64,000 nucleotides of DNA from Leptolyngbya sp. Prado105. GTDB lineage: Bacteria > Cyanobacteriota > Cyanobacteriia > Leptolyngbyales > Leptolyngbyaceae. The stretch spans positions 1-64,000 of the forward strand of contig JALOOO010000003.1 of assembly GCA_025454375.1 (NCBI GenBank), read 5' to 3'. Position 1 is the stretch's first letter; the number at the start of each line of letters is the position of its first letter. Below, in pieces: positions 29,148-39,046 of this stretch. The notes beneath the pieces are model-generated. The model did not search any database and had not been told where the DNA came from. It saw only the letters and a list, made by a program, of their open reading frames with translations. The translations under genes were made by a program, and so were the position numbers.

Positions 29148-30098
29148 ATGCAGACGAGCGTAGTGACCGGAGCGGCGGGATTTATTGGCTCTCATCTTGT
29201 AGAAGCTTTGCTTGAGCGCGGCGATCGCGTGATTGGGGTCGATCAATTCAACGACTACTACGATACGGCGCTGAAATGGAAAAATCTTGCTGTAAGTTTG
29301 CAGCACCCAAATTTTAAGCTGATTGAAGCAGATATTCAGGGATTAGACTGGAATCAACTACTCACCGATGTTGAGGTCGTCTATCACCAGGCGGCGCAAG
29401 CAGGTGTGAGATCGAGTTGGGGAACTGGATTTCGCAGCTATACTGAGCAGAATATTAACGCGACTCAGATTTTGCTGGAAGCTGCCAAAACGGCAAAGCA
29501 GCTTCAGCGATTTATTTACGCTTCGAGTTCCTCGATTTACGGAAATGCAGAAGCACTACCGACGGCTGAAACGATCTGCCCTCAGCCTGTTTCACCTTAC
29601 GGGATTACAAAACTAGCAGCCGAGCAGCTTTGCGGACTGTATCATCAGAACTTTGGCGTACCAACTTGCTCACTGCGCTACTTCACGGTCTATGGAGCGC
29701 GACAGCGCCCGGACATGGGATTTCACAAATTTCTCAAAGCAGCGCTGCAAGATGATGCGATCGTCATTTACGGCGACGGGCAGCAAACTCGTGATTTTAC
29801 AAACGTCAATGACGCGATCGCAGCTAATCTAGCCGCTGCCACTACTCCTGAAGCTGTTGGAGAAGTTTTTAATATCGGGGGAGGCAGTCGGGTAGTGCTG
29901 AGTGATGTGATTGTCACAATGGAGACGATTTTAGGTAGACCGATTCGCAAGAAATTTATCGAAAATGCGATCGGGGATGCAAGACATACTGCTGCCGATG
30001 TGACAAAAGCAAAGAAAATTTTGGGATATCACCCTCAAGTTTCTTTACAAGATGGGTTGGCTCAGGAATGGGAGTGGATTCGATCTCTTTATCAATAA
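29148..30098 (+). CDS. NAD-dependent epimerase/dehydratase (UDP-sugar epimerase)
   Basis: VTGAAGFIGSHLVEALL (GxxGxxG), YASSSSIYG, YGITK; RPDMGFHKFLKAAL resembles UDP-glucuronate epimerases. Confidence 0.93.
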   Translation: MQTSVVTGAAGFIGSHLVEALLERGDRVIGVDQFNDYYDTALKWKNLAVSLQHPNFKLIEADIQGLDWNQLLTDVEVVYHQAAQAGVRSSWGTGFRSYTEQNINATQILLEAAKTAKQLQRFIYASSSSIYGNAEALPTAETICPQPVSPYGITKLAAEQLCGLYHQNFGVPTCSLRYFTVYGARQRPDMGFHKFLKAALQDDAIVIYGDGQQTRDFTNVNDAIAANLAAATTPEAVGEVFNIGGGSRVVLSDVIVTMETILGRPIRKKFIENAIGDARHTAADVTKAKKILGYHPQVSLQDGLAQEWEWIRSLYQ

Positions 30099-30269
30099 AC
30101 TCTTTCTCCATAAGGGTTTTAGTAGCTAGCTAGCTGATTTCTAGCAGCGAGATCGAATCCTTGCCTAGAACTCCCCAGTAGCTTCTACAAACAATTTAGA
30201 GCTAAGTTGATCTAAAAGTGGCAGAGGGAACTACAATCTACTTACATCACTTTATTTCAGGAAAATATC

Positions 30270-30830
30270 GTGTCATCCATTCTAACTAAAGACCTGAAAT
30301 CCAATTTGGAGGAGACTCGCTCTCGCTTACTAAGCGAACGCGATTCTCTTATTCAGGCAGCTCAATCCGAAGCAGAAGCAGAACTCGATCAAACGTTGCA
30401 ATATATTGAGCAACTTTTGGATGCCAGCGGTGCTAGCGCACCGAGTCCGCCAGCAGTAGCCAGCAAAGCGAGTGCGAGTCCAGCTAAAACCCCTGCAAGC
30501 CCAGCGAAGGGTAAAGGCAAAGGTAAAGCAAAAGCAGCCCCAGCCGAACCTCAGAAAGCCAAAGGTCGCAAGTCATCTAAGTCTTTCGATGCCTCAGTTT
30601 TAAAATCTGAGTTCAAGTCGATGAAGGCAATGGAAGCGATCGTGCAAGTTTTGAGTTCTGCGAAAGAACCGATGTCGATCGATGATTTGATCGCACGGAT
30701 TTACGATCCGTTTGATGAGGCAGAAATGTCGAAAGCTCGGATGAGTGTTGCAATTACAACCAAACATGCCGAGCGTCGTGGACTGCTCAAGAAGGTTCAG
30801 GACAATCCTTCTCGATTTGTGGCAGCCTAA
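30270..30830 (+). CDS. Histone-H1-like protein: coiled N-terminus, Lys/Ala/Pro-rich linker, C-terminal winged-helix-like domain
   Basis: SPAKTPASPAKGKGKGKAKAAPAEPQKAKGRKSSKS followed by AMEAIVQVLSSAKEPMSIDDLIARIYDPFDE...AERRGLLKKV. Confidence 0.65.
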   Translation: MSSILTKDLKSNLEETRSRLLSERDSLIQAAQSEAEAELDQTLQYIEQLLDASGASAPSPPAVASKASASPAKTPASPAKGKGKGKAKAAPAEPQKAKGRKSSKSFDASVLKSEFKSMKAMEAIVQVLSSAKEPMSIDDLIARIYDPFDEAEMSKARMSVAITTKHAERRGLLKKVQDNPSRFVAA

Positions 30831-30840
30831 AATACCTGGG

Positions 30841-32238
30841 TTACTTGCGGTTTTTTTCCGGTAAGTTTCTTGCTGGAATCCGCACTCCTTGGTAAAACTT
30901 GCGCTCTAAACGATGGAGCGTCACCCAAATGGAACCTGTAATCAGAGGAACGATCGCGGCAAAAATTGCGATCGTGGTAGACGAGGGCTGAACGGCTAGC
31001 GATAGCAACGGTAACGCTGCCCAAGCAAATCCTCCAATGATTGCGGTTCCAATTTTTATGGCTTGAATTCGGGCGAGTGCAGTTCGACAGCTAGAACAGT
31101 GAATCGTATGAGAGTGATAGCGATCGAGGAGTTGCTCGATCGAACTGAGTGGCGGTAGAGTCTCGCCTGGGAACGGGTCAGCTTCAAACTCATTCACCCA
31201 CTTTCGCAGACCTGATACAAACGCATCAGCACGGGTTGGCAAGTAGAACGCTTTAGCAAAATTAGCACTTCCTCCTTTCTGGGTGAGGTATCGCTCTTGG
31301 TAGTGCAAAAAGATCTGGTCGTCTTCTAGTACGGTATTGTTGCTCAGGTGTGAGTACCAGCGCGGTGTCAATTTGATGAATGTTTTAGGCAGCTTGGAAG
31401 CAAATTTGAAGGGGAACCGGGCAAAGACGCGACATTCGCCTTTTCTTATCGGGGTTGCATAGACGACAGTGAGGGTGCGTCCGAATTGTTTTGAAGTCAG
31501 ATCGTGCCACATTAAAGCAGGCGCGATAAAAGTGGTGTGCTGCGAACCCAGGGTGCCTTTGCGCGGTCCTTCTTGCCAGAAGCCTGTAAAACCTTGTTTG
31601 CTCGATTCTAGAATTTCGAGTTCGACGGGGGCAGCATTTGATCGATTGCCAACGGATTTGTGGTGAGTAAAGGGAACGTGACTTGCATCCAGTACATTTT
31701 CTAGCAAGGTCAACGCATCGTAAGGTAAATCGCGAAAGGTGTTCAAGCAAACCCATTCGTCGGGCGTTTCTGCCATCGGTTCGATGATGGGGATTTTGAC
31801 TTGTTCTGGGTTGTTTTCGCCGGGATAGATGAAGAGTAAGCCTTGGCGTTCTGCGGTGGCATAGGATGCGACACAGGCGCGTTTGGATTCGTTGGCAAGC
31901 AGTCCTTCGGGTTGTTGAGGAATGCGATCGCAGGTGCCATCGCCTTGAAATGCCCAGCCGTGGTAGGGGCATTCTAAGAGTCCGTCTTCTGCAATTCTGC
32001 CTTCTGAAAGCGGTGCTAGACGATGGGGACATTGATCGTTAAAGGCTCGCCAGGTTTGAGCCACAGTATCCCACCAAATGACTAAATCCTCCCCTAGGAG
32101 CGTAAATTTAGTAAGTTTAGTTTTGTCAAGGTCTTGGACATAGTGAACGGGATACCAGGCTTCTTTCCAGTCGAAGCGAGTCGGTTCGGTTCCTCCGGCT
32201 GGGAGATTTGGGGTTGCGGTACGTTCATCAGTCAGCAT
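30841..32238 (-). CDS. Rieske 2Fe-2S domain oxygenase (pheophorbide a oxygenase-like)
   Basis: CPHRLAPLSEGRI...LECPYHGW Rieske ligands, C-terminal membrane segments. Confidence 0.9.
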   Translation of the reverse strand: MLTDERTATPNLPAGGTEPTRFDWKEAWYPVHYVQDLDKTKLTKFTLLGEDLVIWWDTVAQTWRAFNDQCPHRLAPLSEGRIAEDGLLECPYHGWAFQGDGTCDRIPQQPEGLLANESKRACVASYATAERQGLLFIYPGENNPEQVKIPIIEPMAETPDEWVCLNTFRDLPYDALTLLENVLDASHVPFTHHKSVGNRSNAAPVELEILESSKQGFTGFWQEGPRKGTLGSQHTTFIAPALMWHDLTSKQFGRTLTVVYATPIRKGECRVFARFPFKFASKLPKTFIKLTPRWYSHLSNNTVLEDDQIFLHYQERYLTQKGGSANFAKAFYLPTRADAFVSGLRKWVNEFEADPFPGETLPPLSSIEQLLDRYHSHTIHCSSCRTALARIQAIKIGTAIIGGFAWAALPLLSLAVQPSSTTIAIFAAIVPLITGSIWVTLHRLERKFYQGVRIPARNLPEKNRK

Positions 32239-32342
32239 GAGACAGCCCTTTGGAATTCTTCTTTACGATTCTTAATATAGCTTGCTTTCCTGCCTGTGAA
32301 GAAACCTACAGTTGCAATGGATTTAGTAAATGCAGTGTCATA

Positions 32343-32819
32343 ATGAAGCCCGACGATCGAATTTTTGCAATGGATGAATCTTTGGAAGCCTCAGTCCGAC
32401 GGTGGGGAAGTGGATGTCATTTAGTCGGATTGTTCTCGATTGTGCTGTGTGCGTTCCTGCCGATTCCATTTTTGGGAGCGTTGCCGCCTTATGTGGTTTG
32501 GCGCATGGGGCGCGATCGACATTCATTCATTGATGAGCAAGGACGAGAGGCGATTAACTTTCAGATTTCAATGACGATCTATTTGTTAGTTGCTGTCATT
32601 TTATGGATATTTTTGGCATTTACAACCTGTATTGCTGCGATTTCAGGAGTGAATGCGGCACAAAATGCTCTGAGTGCGCTATTTTCTTGGATTCTATGGG
32701 CTGGATTAGCAATTGCAGTCCTTTTCGGATTGTTTATGATGGCTGTGATTTTCTTTGGTGCAGTGAAAGCGAGTCGGGGACAATCTTACCGCTATCCTTT
32801 TACAATAAGATTTTTGTAA
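32343..32819 (+). CDS. DUF4870 domain-containing membrane protein
   Basis: HLVGLFSIVLCAFLPIPFLGALPPYVVWRMGRDRHSFIDEQGREAINFQISM. Confidence 0.85.
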   Translation: MKPDDRIFAMDESLEASVRRWGSGCHLVGLFSIVLCAFLPIPFLGALPPYVVWRMGRDRHSFIDEQGREAINFQISMTIYLLVAVILWIFLAFTTCIAAISGVNAAQNALSALFSWILWAGLAIAVLFGLFMMAVIFFGAVKASRGQSYRYPFTIRFL

Positions 32820-32832
32820 TAGAGAGACAGCT

Positions 32833-33924
32833 ATGACGGGTTCTAAAATTGGTGTGGCAGTGGTTGGAACGGGTTTTGGGCAGAAGGTTCATATTCCTGG
32901 ATTGCAGGCACATCCGCGCACTGAAGTCGTTGCTGTCTATCATCGTGACTTGCAGAAAGCGGAAGCGATCGCACAATCGCACCATATTCCTCAAGCTTGC
33001 TCCACGATCGAGGAAATTCTATCGCTTCCCAATGTTGATGCGGTGAGCGTTTCGACTCCTCCATTTCTGCATTATGAAATGGCGAAATCTGTTCTCAATG
33101 CTGGGAAACATTTATTACTGGAAAAACCAACTGCTTTAAGTGTCGAGGAAGCCAAAGAACTCTATCGTCGCTCGCTCGATAAACGAGTCGTGACGAGTAT
33201 GAATTTTGAGTTTCGCTTTGTGCCAGCTTGGCAACATTTTGCGGATTTACTTGCGTCTAATTACGTTGGACAACCGCGACTGATTAAAATTGATTGGTTA
33301 GTCTCAAGCCGTGCGGATGCTTCTCGTCCCTGGAATTGGTACGCCCGCAAAGAGCAAGGCGGCGGCGCATTGGGCGCACTTGCTTCGCATACTTTTGATT
33401 ATGTGGCTTGGTTGTTTGGAGAAGTCGATCGCTTAACAGCACGACTTAGCACCGCGATTCCGAGCCGTCATGATCCGAGTACGGGTGAATTGAAACCTGT
33501 GGATTCTGATGATACTTGTACTCTGACGCTAGAACTAAGCGATGGAACACCCTGTCAGATTTGTATTAGCTCTGTGACGATGCAGGGGCGGGGGCATTGG
33601 GTGGAAGTGTATGGCGATCGCGCAACGCTCGTGCTGGGCAGTGACAATCAGAAGGACTATGTGCATGGATTTAAGCTCTGGGGTGCGCCGATTGGACAGG
33701 AGTTAGCTGAATTAGAGATTCCCAAGCCGTTTGGATTTGAGCAGGTGTTTGCAGATGGGCGGATTGCGCCGTTTATCAGGGTTGTGGATCAGTGGGTGTT
33801 AGGAATCGATCGCCAAGAGTCGCTATCGCCATCGCTAAAGGAAGGAGTCTACTCGCAACTTTTGATGGATCTCGCGCATGAATCGAATGAGACAGGAACC
33901 TGGGTAACTGTTCCAAAGTGGTAG
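32833..33924 (+). CDS. Gfo/Idh/MocA family oxidoreductase
   Basis: GVAVVGTGFGQKVHIPGLQAHPRTEVVAVYHRD; LLEKPTALSVEEAKEL. Confidence 0.93.
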   Translation: MTGSKIGVAVVGTGFGQKVHIPGLQAHPRTEVVAVYHRDLQKAEAIAQSHHIPQACSTIEEILSLPNVDAVSVSTPPFLHYEMAKSVLNAGKHLLLEKPTALSVEEAKELYRRSLDKRVVTSMNFEFRFVPAWQHFADLLASNYVGQPRLIKIDWLVSSRADASRPWNWYARKEQGGGALGALASHTFDYVAWLFGEVDRLTARLSTAIPSRHDPSTGELKPVDSDDTCTLTLELSDGTPCQICISSVTMQGRGHWVEVYGDRATLVLGSDNQKDYVHGFKLWGAPIGQELAELEIPKPFGFEQVFADGRIAPFIRVVDQWVLGIDRQESLSPSLKEGVYSQLLMDLAHESNETGTWVTVPKW

Positions 33925-34135
33925 ACCTGTAGCCCTGAGATTTCAAGCTGCAAATGAAAAACGGCAGCCTGTTGCATCTTTCATAATTGGTTTAAACTAG
34001 CTTCAGTGAGGGATCACTGCAATCATCATCCGAGTTTACCTCTCAATCTCCACACTGCTTGCTTTGAGGGGGAGAACTCGTCTGATGCAGTCGTCAATTG
34101 CTGAGAGCGCGTTCAGCAGTGGCTTATGAGGGAGC

Positions 34136-36943
34136 ATGACTAATATGTCATTTTTTAGTGGAGTGGGTATACCTCATTCCTACTCTGATTTGAGGGCAAT
34201 TTCGTCTGATCTAGATGAAATTCTCGATCGTGCGCCTTTTACAGTGACGCAGCACACCCTAATGAGTCAGGCAATTGCACATCTCGATTCATCAGGCTGT
34301 GTGTTGGTGGTTGAAGCACTCTGTCCGATTGGGATTGTGACGGCACGGGATGTGATTCGATGCGCGATCGAGGGAGTCAACTGCTCTGAGGTAGAAATCT
34401 CCCAAGTCATGACGACCCCGCTGATTACTTTGACTGACACGCCTCAAGCGATTGATTCAGCACTCACGCTCTTTGGGCAGCACTCGATCAATCATCTACC
34501 TGTAGTCGATAATCGAGGGAAATTGCTTGGAGTTGTAACACGAATGGCGGTGGAGCAACAGCGATACAAAGCCACTTTACAAGCAAGTCAGCAGCAACTC
34601 CAAGCAGCTTATGACGAACTGGAACAGCAAGCAGAGATTGACTTACAGCAGAGTGAGTCTAAGTTTTATCATTTTTCTGAGAACAGTCATGCTGGGATTT
34701 GGCTCGCTCAGCCGAACTCACTCGAAAATATGTACATTAGTCCTGCTTATGAGAAGATTTGGGGTCGATCGCGTCAGAGTTTGCTAGAGCAACCTGAATC
34801 CTGGCTTGAAGCGATTCATCCTGACGATCGTGAACAGATTCGGCTCAAAATTGAACAGCAGCGGCAGGGAGAATTTAGCGATCTCGAATACCGGATTGTG
34901 CGACCCGACGGCTCAATTCGCTGGATCTGGGATTGGGGATTTCCGATTCGGAATGATGCAGGACAGGTCGAGAGTTTTGGAGGCATTGCAGAAGATATTA
35001 CCGATCGTAAGCAGACTGAACTGCAACTGAGAGAGATGAGTGCGGCTCTCGGGAATGCGGTCGAAGGGATTTCACGCTTAGATGAGCAGGGATACTATGT
35101 TGCGGTGAATGAGGCTTATGCGAGTGCCATTGGCTATACGCCAGAAGAAATGATTGGGATGAGTTGGCAGACAACCGTTCATGCGGAGGATCTGACTTCT
35201 GTTGTCGCAGCCTATCACCAGATGGTGGAGACTGGGAAAGTAGAACTTGAGGCAAGAGGCATTCGCAAAGATGGTTCTCTCTTCTATAAACAGTTATATA
35301 TGATTAGTGCTTATGATCAGCAGCATCGATTTACTGGGCATCACTGCTTTATGAAGGATATTACTGAGCGAAAACGCTTAGAAGCAGAGCGCAAGCAAGC
35401 AGAGGAGGAGTTAAAGCAGAGTGAACAGAAATTGCGGGCGGTTTTTGATAGTACTTTTCAATTTATTGGCGTTTTAACCCCGGATGGAATTGTCCTGGAT
35501 GCAAATCGTACCGCTTTTGATGTGGTTGCGGCTCAACGGTCTGACGTAATTGGGAAACCTTTCTGGGAAACGCCTTGGTGGACTGCTTTTCCGGAGCAGC
35601 AACAAGAGTTACAGCAGGCGATCGTGCGATCGCGCAAGGGTGAGTTTGTGCGGTTTGAGTCGAGACATATCTGGGCGGATGGAACGCTTGCTTTTGCAGA
35701 CTTTTCTCTCAAGCCTATCTTTGATGAGCAGGGGCATGTCATTATGCTGATTCCTGAAGCGCGAGACATTACTGAAAAGAAACAGCTTGAGGCTCAGTTT
35801 CTTCGCGCTCAGCGGCTCGAAAGTATTGGGACGCTTGCTAGTGGAATTGCACATGATTTGAACAATATTTTAACGCCAGTCTTAGCAGCGACTCAGTTGT
35901 TGCCCTATAAGCTCCCTGATGCGGATGACGCGACAAAACGCTTGCTAGAGATTTTAGAAGTCAATGTAAAACGAGGGGGCAATCTCGTCAAACAGGTTTT
36001 AGCTTTTGCTCGGGGAGATGATAGTCAACGCGCTCCCCTGCAAGCTGGACATTTACTGATTGAGGTGAGTCATATTGCTCAGCAGACTTTTCCCAAGTCG
36101 ATCCAGATTCAGACTCATGTGGCGACGAGCAATCTTTGGCTGGTGCAAGCCGATGCGACGCAGCTTCATCAGGTGATTATGAATCTCTGTGTGAATGCGC
36201 GGGATGCCATGCCGAATGGTGGCACTTTGACGATCTCGGGTGAGAACTGTCTGCTTGATGACTCGATTGCGCGATTGCATCTAGATGCAATCGCGGGTTC
36301 TTACCTAAAGATGACGATTTCAGATACGGGAACTGGAATTAAGCCCGAGGTTCTCGATCGAATTTTTGATCCTTTCTTTAGTACTAAAGAGCAGGGTAAG
36401 GGGACGGGTTTAGGACTTTCAACGGTGCTAGCGATTGTCAAAAATCATGGCGGATTCCTTGATGTGCAGACTGAAGTGGGGCGAGGGAGTAGTTTTAATA
36501 TCTATCTTCCGGCTTTAAAGCAAGGTCAAGTTTCAGAGAGCGTGATGCCAGAGTACTTAGAAGGCAATCAGGAATTGATTTTGGTTGTGGATGATGAATT
36601 GGACATTGGGGAGACGGTGAAAGCGATTTTAGAAGCTCATCGTTATCGGGTGCTTGTCGCGCAGGATGGTATTGCAGCGATCGCGCTTTATGCTCAACAT
36701 CAGCAGGAGATTGATCTCGTTTTACTAGATTTGATGATGCCTGAATTTGATGGCTTTATGTTGATTGAGACGTTGCCGAAATTTAATCCTCAAGTGCAAA
36801 TGATAGCGATGAGTGGGTTAGCTTCGCATCAAGCACGAGCGACTGAATCCGATCGAGTTCAGGCTTTTCTTGCTAAACCGTTTACATCGGAGGAGTTGAT
36901 CGGAGCGATCGCTCGGATTGTGACAAGGTTGAACTCGCATTAA
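34136..36943 (+). CDS. Hybrid histidine kinase: CBS pair, PAS domains, HisKA/HATPase, receiver
   Basis: N-terminal CBS-like repeats, several PAS/PAC segments, GIAHDLNNILTPV H-box, GTGLGLSTVLAIVKNHGG G-box, C-terminal LVVDDELDIGETV receiver. Confidence 0.95.
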   Translation: MTNMSFFSGVGIPHSYSDLRAISSDLDEILDRAPFTVTQHTLMSQAIAHLDSSGCVLVVEALCPIGIVTARDVIRCAIEGVNCSEVEISQVMTTPLITLTDTPQAIDSALTLFGQHSINHLPVVDNRGKLLGVVTRMAVEQQRYKATLQASQQQLQAAYDELEQQAEIDLQQSESKFYHFSENSHAGIWLAQPNSLENMYISPAYEKIWGRSRQSLLEQPESWLEAIHPDDREQIRLKIEQQRQGEFSDLEYRIVRPDGSIRWIWDWGFPIRNDAGQVESFGGIAEDITDRKQTELQLREMSAALGNAVEGISRLDEQGYYVAVNEAYASAIGYTPEEMIGMSWQTTVHAEDLTSVVAAYHQMVETGKVELEARGIRKDGSLFYKQLYMISAYDQQHRFTGHHCFMKDITERKRLEAERKQAEEELKQSEQKLRAVFDSTFQFIGVLTPDGIVLDANRTAFDVVAAQRSDVIGKPFWETPWWTAFPEQQQELQQAIVRSRKGEFVRFESRHIWADGTLAFADFSLKPIFDEQGHVIMLIPEARDITEKKQLEAQFLRAQRLESIGTLASGIAHDLNNILTPVLAATQLLPYKLPDADDATKRLLEILEVNVKRGGNLVKQVLAFARGDDSQRAPLQAGHLLIEVSHIAQQTFPKSIQIQTHVATSNLWLVQADATQLHQVIMNLCVNARDAMPNGGTLTISGENCLLDDSIARLHLDAIAGSYLKMTISDTGTGIKPEVLDRIFDPFFSTKEQGKGTGLGLSTVLAIVKNHGGFLDVQTEVGRGSSFNIYLPALKQGQVSESVMPEYLEGNQELILVVDDELDIGETVKAILEAHRYRVLVAQDGIAAIALYAQHQQEIDLVLLDLMMPEFDGFMLIETLPKFNPQVQMIAMSGLASHQARATESDRVQAFLAKPFTSEELIGAIARIVTRLNSH

Positions 36944-36970
36944 CATCCTCTGGCGTACTGGGTTGAGTGT

Positions 36971-37327
36971 TTAACCAAACCAATGTGAAACAGATGGGTC
37001 AGAATCTTCTGCTGAGGGGATTTCGTGGGCAAGTTCTGTTTTGTCGTTAGATAGAATCTCTTGGATGCCTTGACGAATAATATATTCCAGGCAAGATTGC
37101 TGGTCATGACAATAGGGCGCGTAGTTGGGATGAACGATCGCAGCATTGGTGTCTTCAGCGACAATAAAGAGATTTGGAACGCGGTTTAAAACCCAGGCAA
37201 TGAGTTGCTGATGTCGAGCTGGATGAGCAAAGGCTTGCTGATAGGGGTGATCTGGGTATTGTTCTAAGATTTGCTCGATTGCTTGCAGGATTGGATATTG
37301 CGTGACATTAATCATCGTTTTCAACAT
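36971..37327 (-). CDS. Hypothetical protein, possibly ComFB-like
   Basis: MINVTQYPILQAIEQILEQ...LIAWVLNRVPNLFIVAED; weak similarity to late competence ComFB family. Confidence 0.45.
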   Translation of the reverse strand: MLKTMINVTQYPILQAIEQILEQYPDHPYQQAFAHPARHQQLIAWVLNRVPNLFIVAEDTNAAIVHPNYAPYCHDQQSCLEYIIRQGIQEILSNDKTELAHEIPSAEDSDPSVSHWFG

Positions 37328-37637
37328 AGGAACTCTCCTTATCTGAAGTTAAAACAGGATTTAGCTTGTAGTCTGGTACACACTCAGACTTAAAACGATC
37401 CAGTGCTTAGTTCTCAGAATAAGCTGTAATTATGAGGAACTTGTGAGGGGCAAAACTGGATTTGAATAGCAATTGCTCAATCGTCTCGATACTTAATTCG
37501 ACTGCAGATTATCTTGCTGCCCAACGCAGTCTAAGCAGTGCCGAAAAGTTTCTGAGCGGCATTAATTCAACTCTTCAGCGGACGGAAGCGACTGGTTGCG
37601 ATACACTTGAGCCTGTATCACATCTCGATGGTGAGTT

Positions 37638-38063
37638 ATGGGAATGCGATCGATTGTTGCAATTATCCTTTCAGTGTTCATTTGGTTGTCCGGAACGATG
37701 AATGCCTGGGCATTAGTGCAAATTAAACTCTCAGATGTGTCCTATCGGGAATGTCCAGAAGATTTAGCATTGGGAGCAGTTACAGCAGGCGGTGTGCCTC
37801 AATCAGCCCGATGCTTTATCGTGTTTGGCAAAGCAACGAACCCGACGAATAAACAGATCGTCAATGCCGACATCTTTGGGCGAATCTACGATGCCAATGA
37901 TGATCCAATTATCGAAAACCGCAATCGCCTCGGATCGATCGCAGAAGTTCCACCCGGAGTCAGTGAGTTTGAATTTCAAATTAATGTGCCTGAAAGTCAG
38001 CCTTTACCGCTACAACTGCTGCAATTTAAAGCGGCAGGATTCACTGGAACTGTTCGACGCTAA
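37638..38063 (+). CDS. Exported hypothetical protein
   Basis: Signal peptide (SIVAIILSVFIWLSGTMNAWA), conserved-looking beta-rich mature region. Confidence 0.6.
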   Translation: MGMRSIVAIILSVFIWLSGTMNAWALVQIKLSDVSYRECPEDLALGAVTAGGVPQSARCFIVFGKATNPTNKQIVNADIFGRIYDANDDPIIENRNRLGSIAEVPPGVSEFEFQINVPESQPLPLQLLQFKAAGFTGTVRR

Positions 38064-38104
38064 AAAATTTCGTATTATAGAGCGGTTGTAATGCGATCGA
38101 ATGT

Positions 38105-39046
38105 ATGAGTTTTGAGAAAAGCCGTTGGCTGCGAACTGCACTTCAACTGAAAGGATCAGTCGTTTTAGATGTTTTGCCACGATCGCTTTTTTGTGGTTTC
38201 TTTGGGCTGATTATCTCTACCGCATTTGATCGAGGAATTCCTGTCTCAGTTCCCGCTCTTGCCAGTTTGATTCCAAATATTGTGCTGGGGTTGCTTTTAG
38301 TCTTTCGTACGAATACAGCCTACGATCGCTTCTGGGAAGGTCGGAAAGCTTGGGGAAAATTGGTCAACGATTCGCGCAATTTAGCTCGGCAAATTTGGGT
38401 GACGATTCGCGAGAAAACCGAGAGCGATCGTCAAGAAAAAATCGAAGCTCTGCATCTACTGGTTGCATTTGCGATCACAACAAAAGCACATTTGAGACAG
38501 GAAATTGTTGATGCAGAGTTAGAAAATCTGATCACGCCTGAGCATATTTCAAAATTGAAACTCGTCACGAACCCTCCTTTGAGAATTGCTTTTTGGATTG
38601 GGGACTATTTGCAGCTACAACATCAGCGCGATCGCATTAAAATTCACCAACTTATTGAAATGCAGGTTCTACTCAATGGATTAGTAGACTGCTTAGGAGC
38701 CTGTGAGCGGATTCTCAAAACCCCAATGCCGATTGCTTATGCAATTCATCTCAAGCAATTGATTTTGCTATATTGCTTATCTTTGCCGTTTCAAATGGTG
38801 GGAAATCTTGGCTGGTGGACGACTCCCGTTGTCGTTTTGATTAGCTTTACGTTGTTTGGAATTGAAGCGATCGGGATTGAAATCGAGAACCCATTTGGAC
38901 GCGATCCGAATGATTTACCTCTCGATCTAATCTGCGAAACTATGTTCAAAAACATTTGCGATTTAACCAGCTTAGAACCTAGCATCAATCCGCAAGATCT
39001 ATCCCTGGTTACGACTTATGAAGAGCAGCAAAATCGCAGTTCCTAG
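38105..39046 (+). CDS. Bestrophin family ion channel
   Basis: LGLLLVFRTNTAYDRFWEGRKAWGKLVNDSRNLARQ; C-terminal IGIEIENPFGRDPNDLPLDLIC. Confidence 0.95.
   Translation: MSFEKSRWLRTALQLKGSVVLDVLPRSLFCGFFGLIISTAFDRGIPVSVPALASLIPNIVLGLLLVFRTNTAYDRFWEGRKAWGKLVNDSRNLARQIWVTIREKTESDRQEKIEALHLLVAFAITTKAHLRQEIVDAELENLITPEHISKLKLVTNPPLRIAFWIGDYLQLQHQRDRIKIHQLIEMQVLLNGLVDCLGACERILKTPMPIAYAIHLKQLILLYCLSLPFQMVGNLGWWTTPVVVLISFTLFGIEAIGIEIENPFGRDPNDLPLDLICETMFKNICDLTSLEPSINPQDLSLVTTYEEQQNRSS

Noticed and set aside
37462-37701. 79-aa ORF upstream of the exported hypothetical
   Set aside because: Overlaps the better-supported 37638-38063 CDS and shows no domain.
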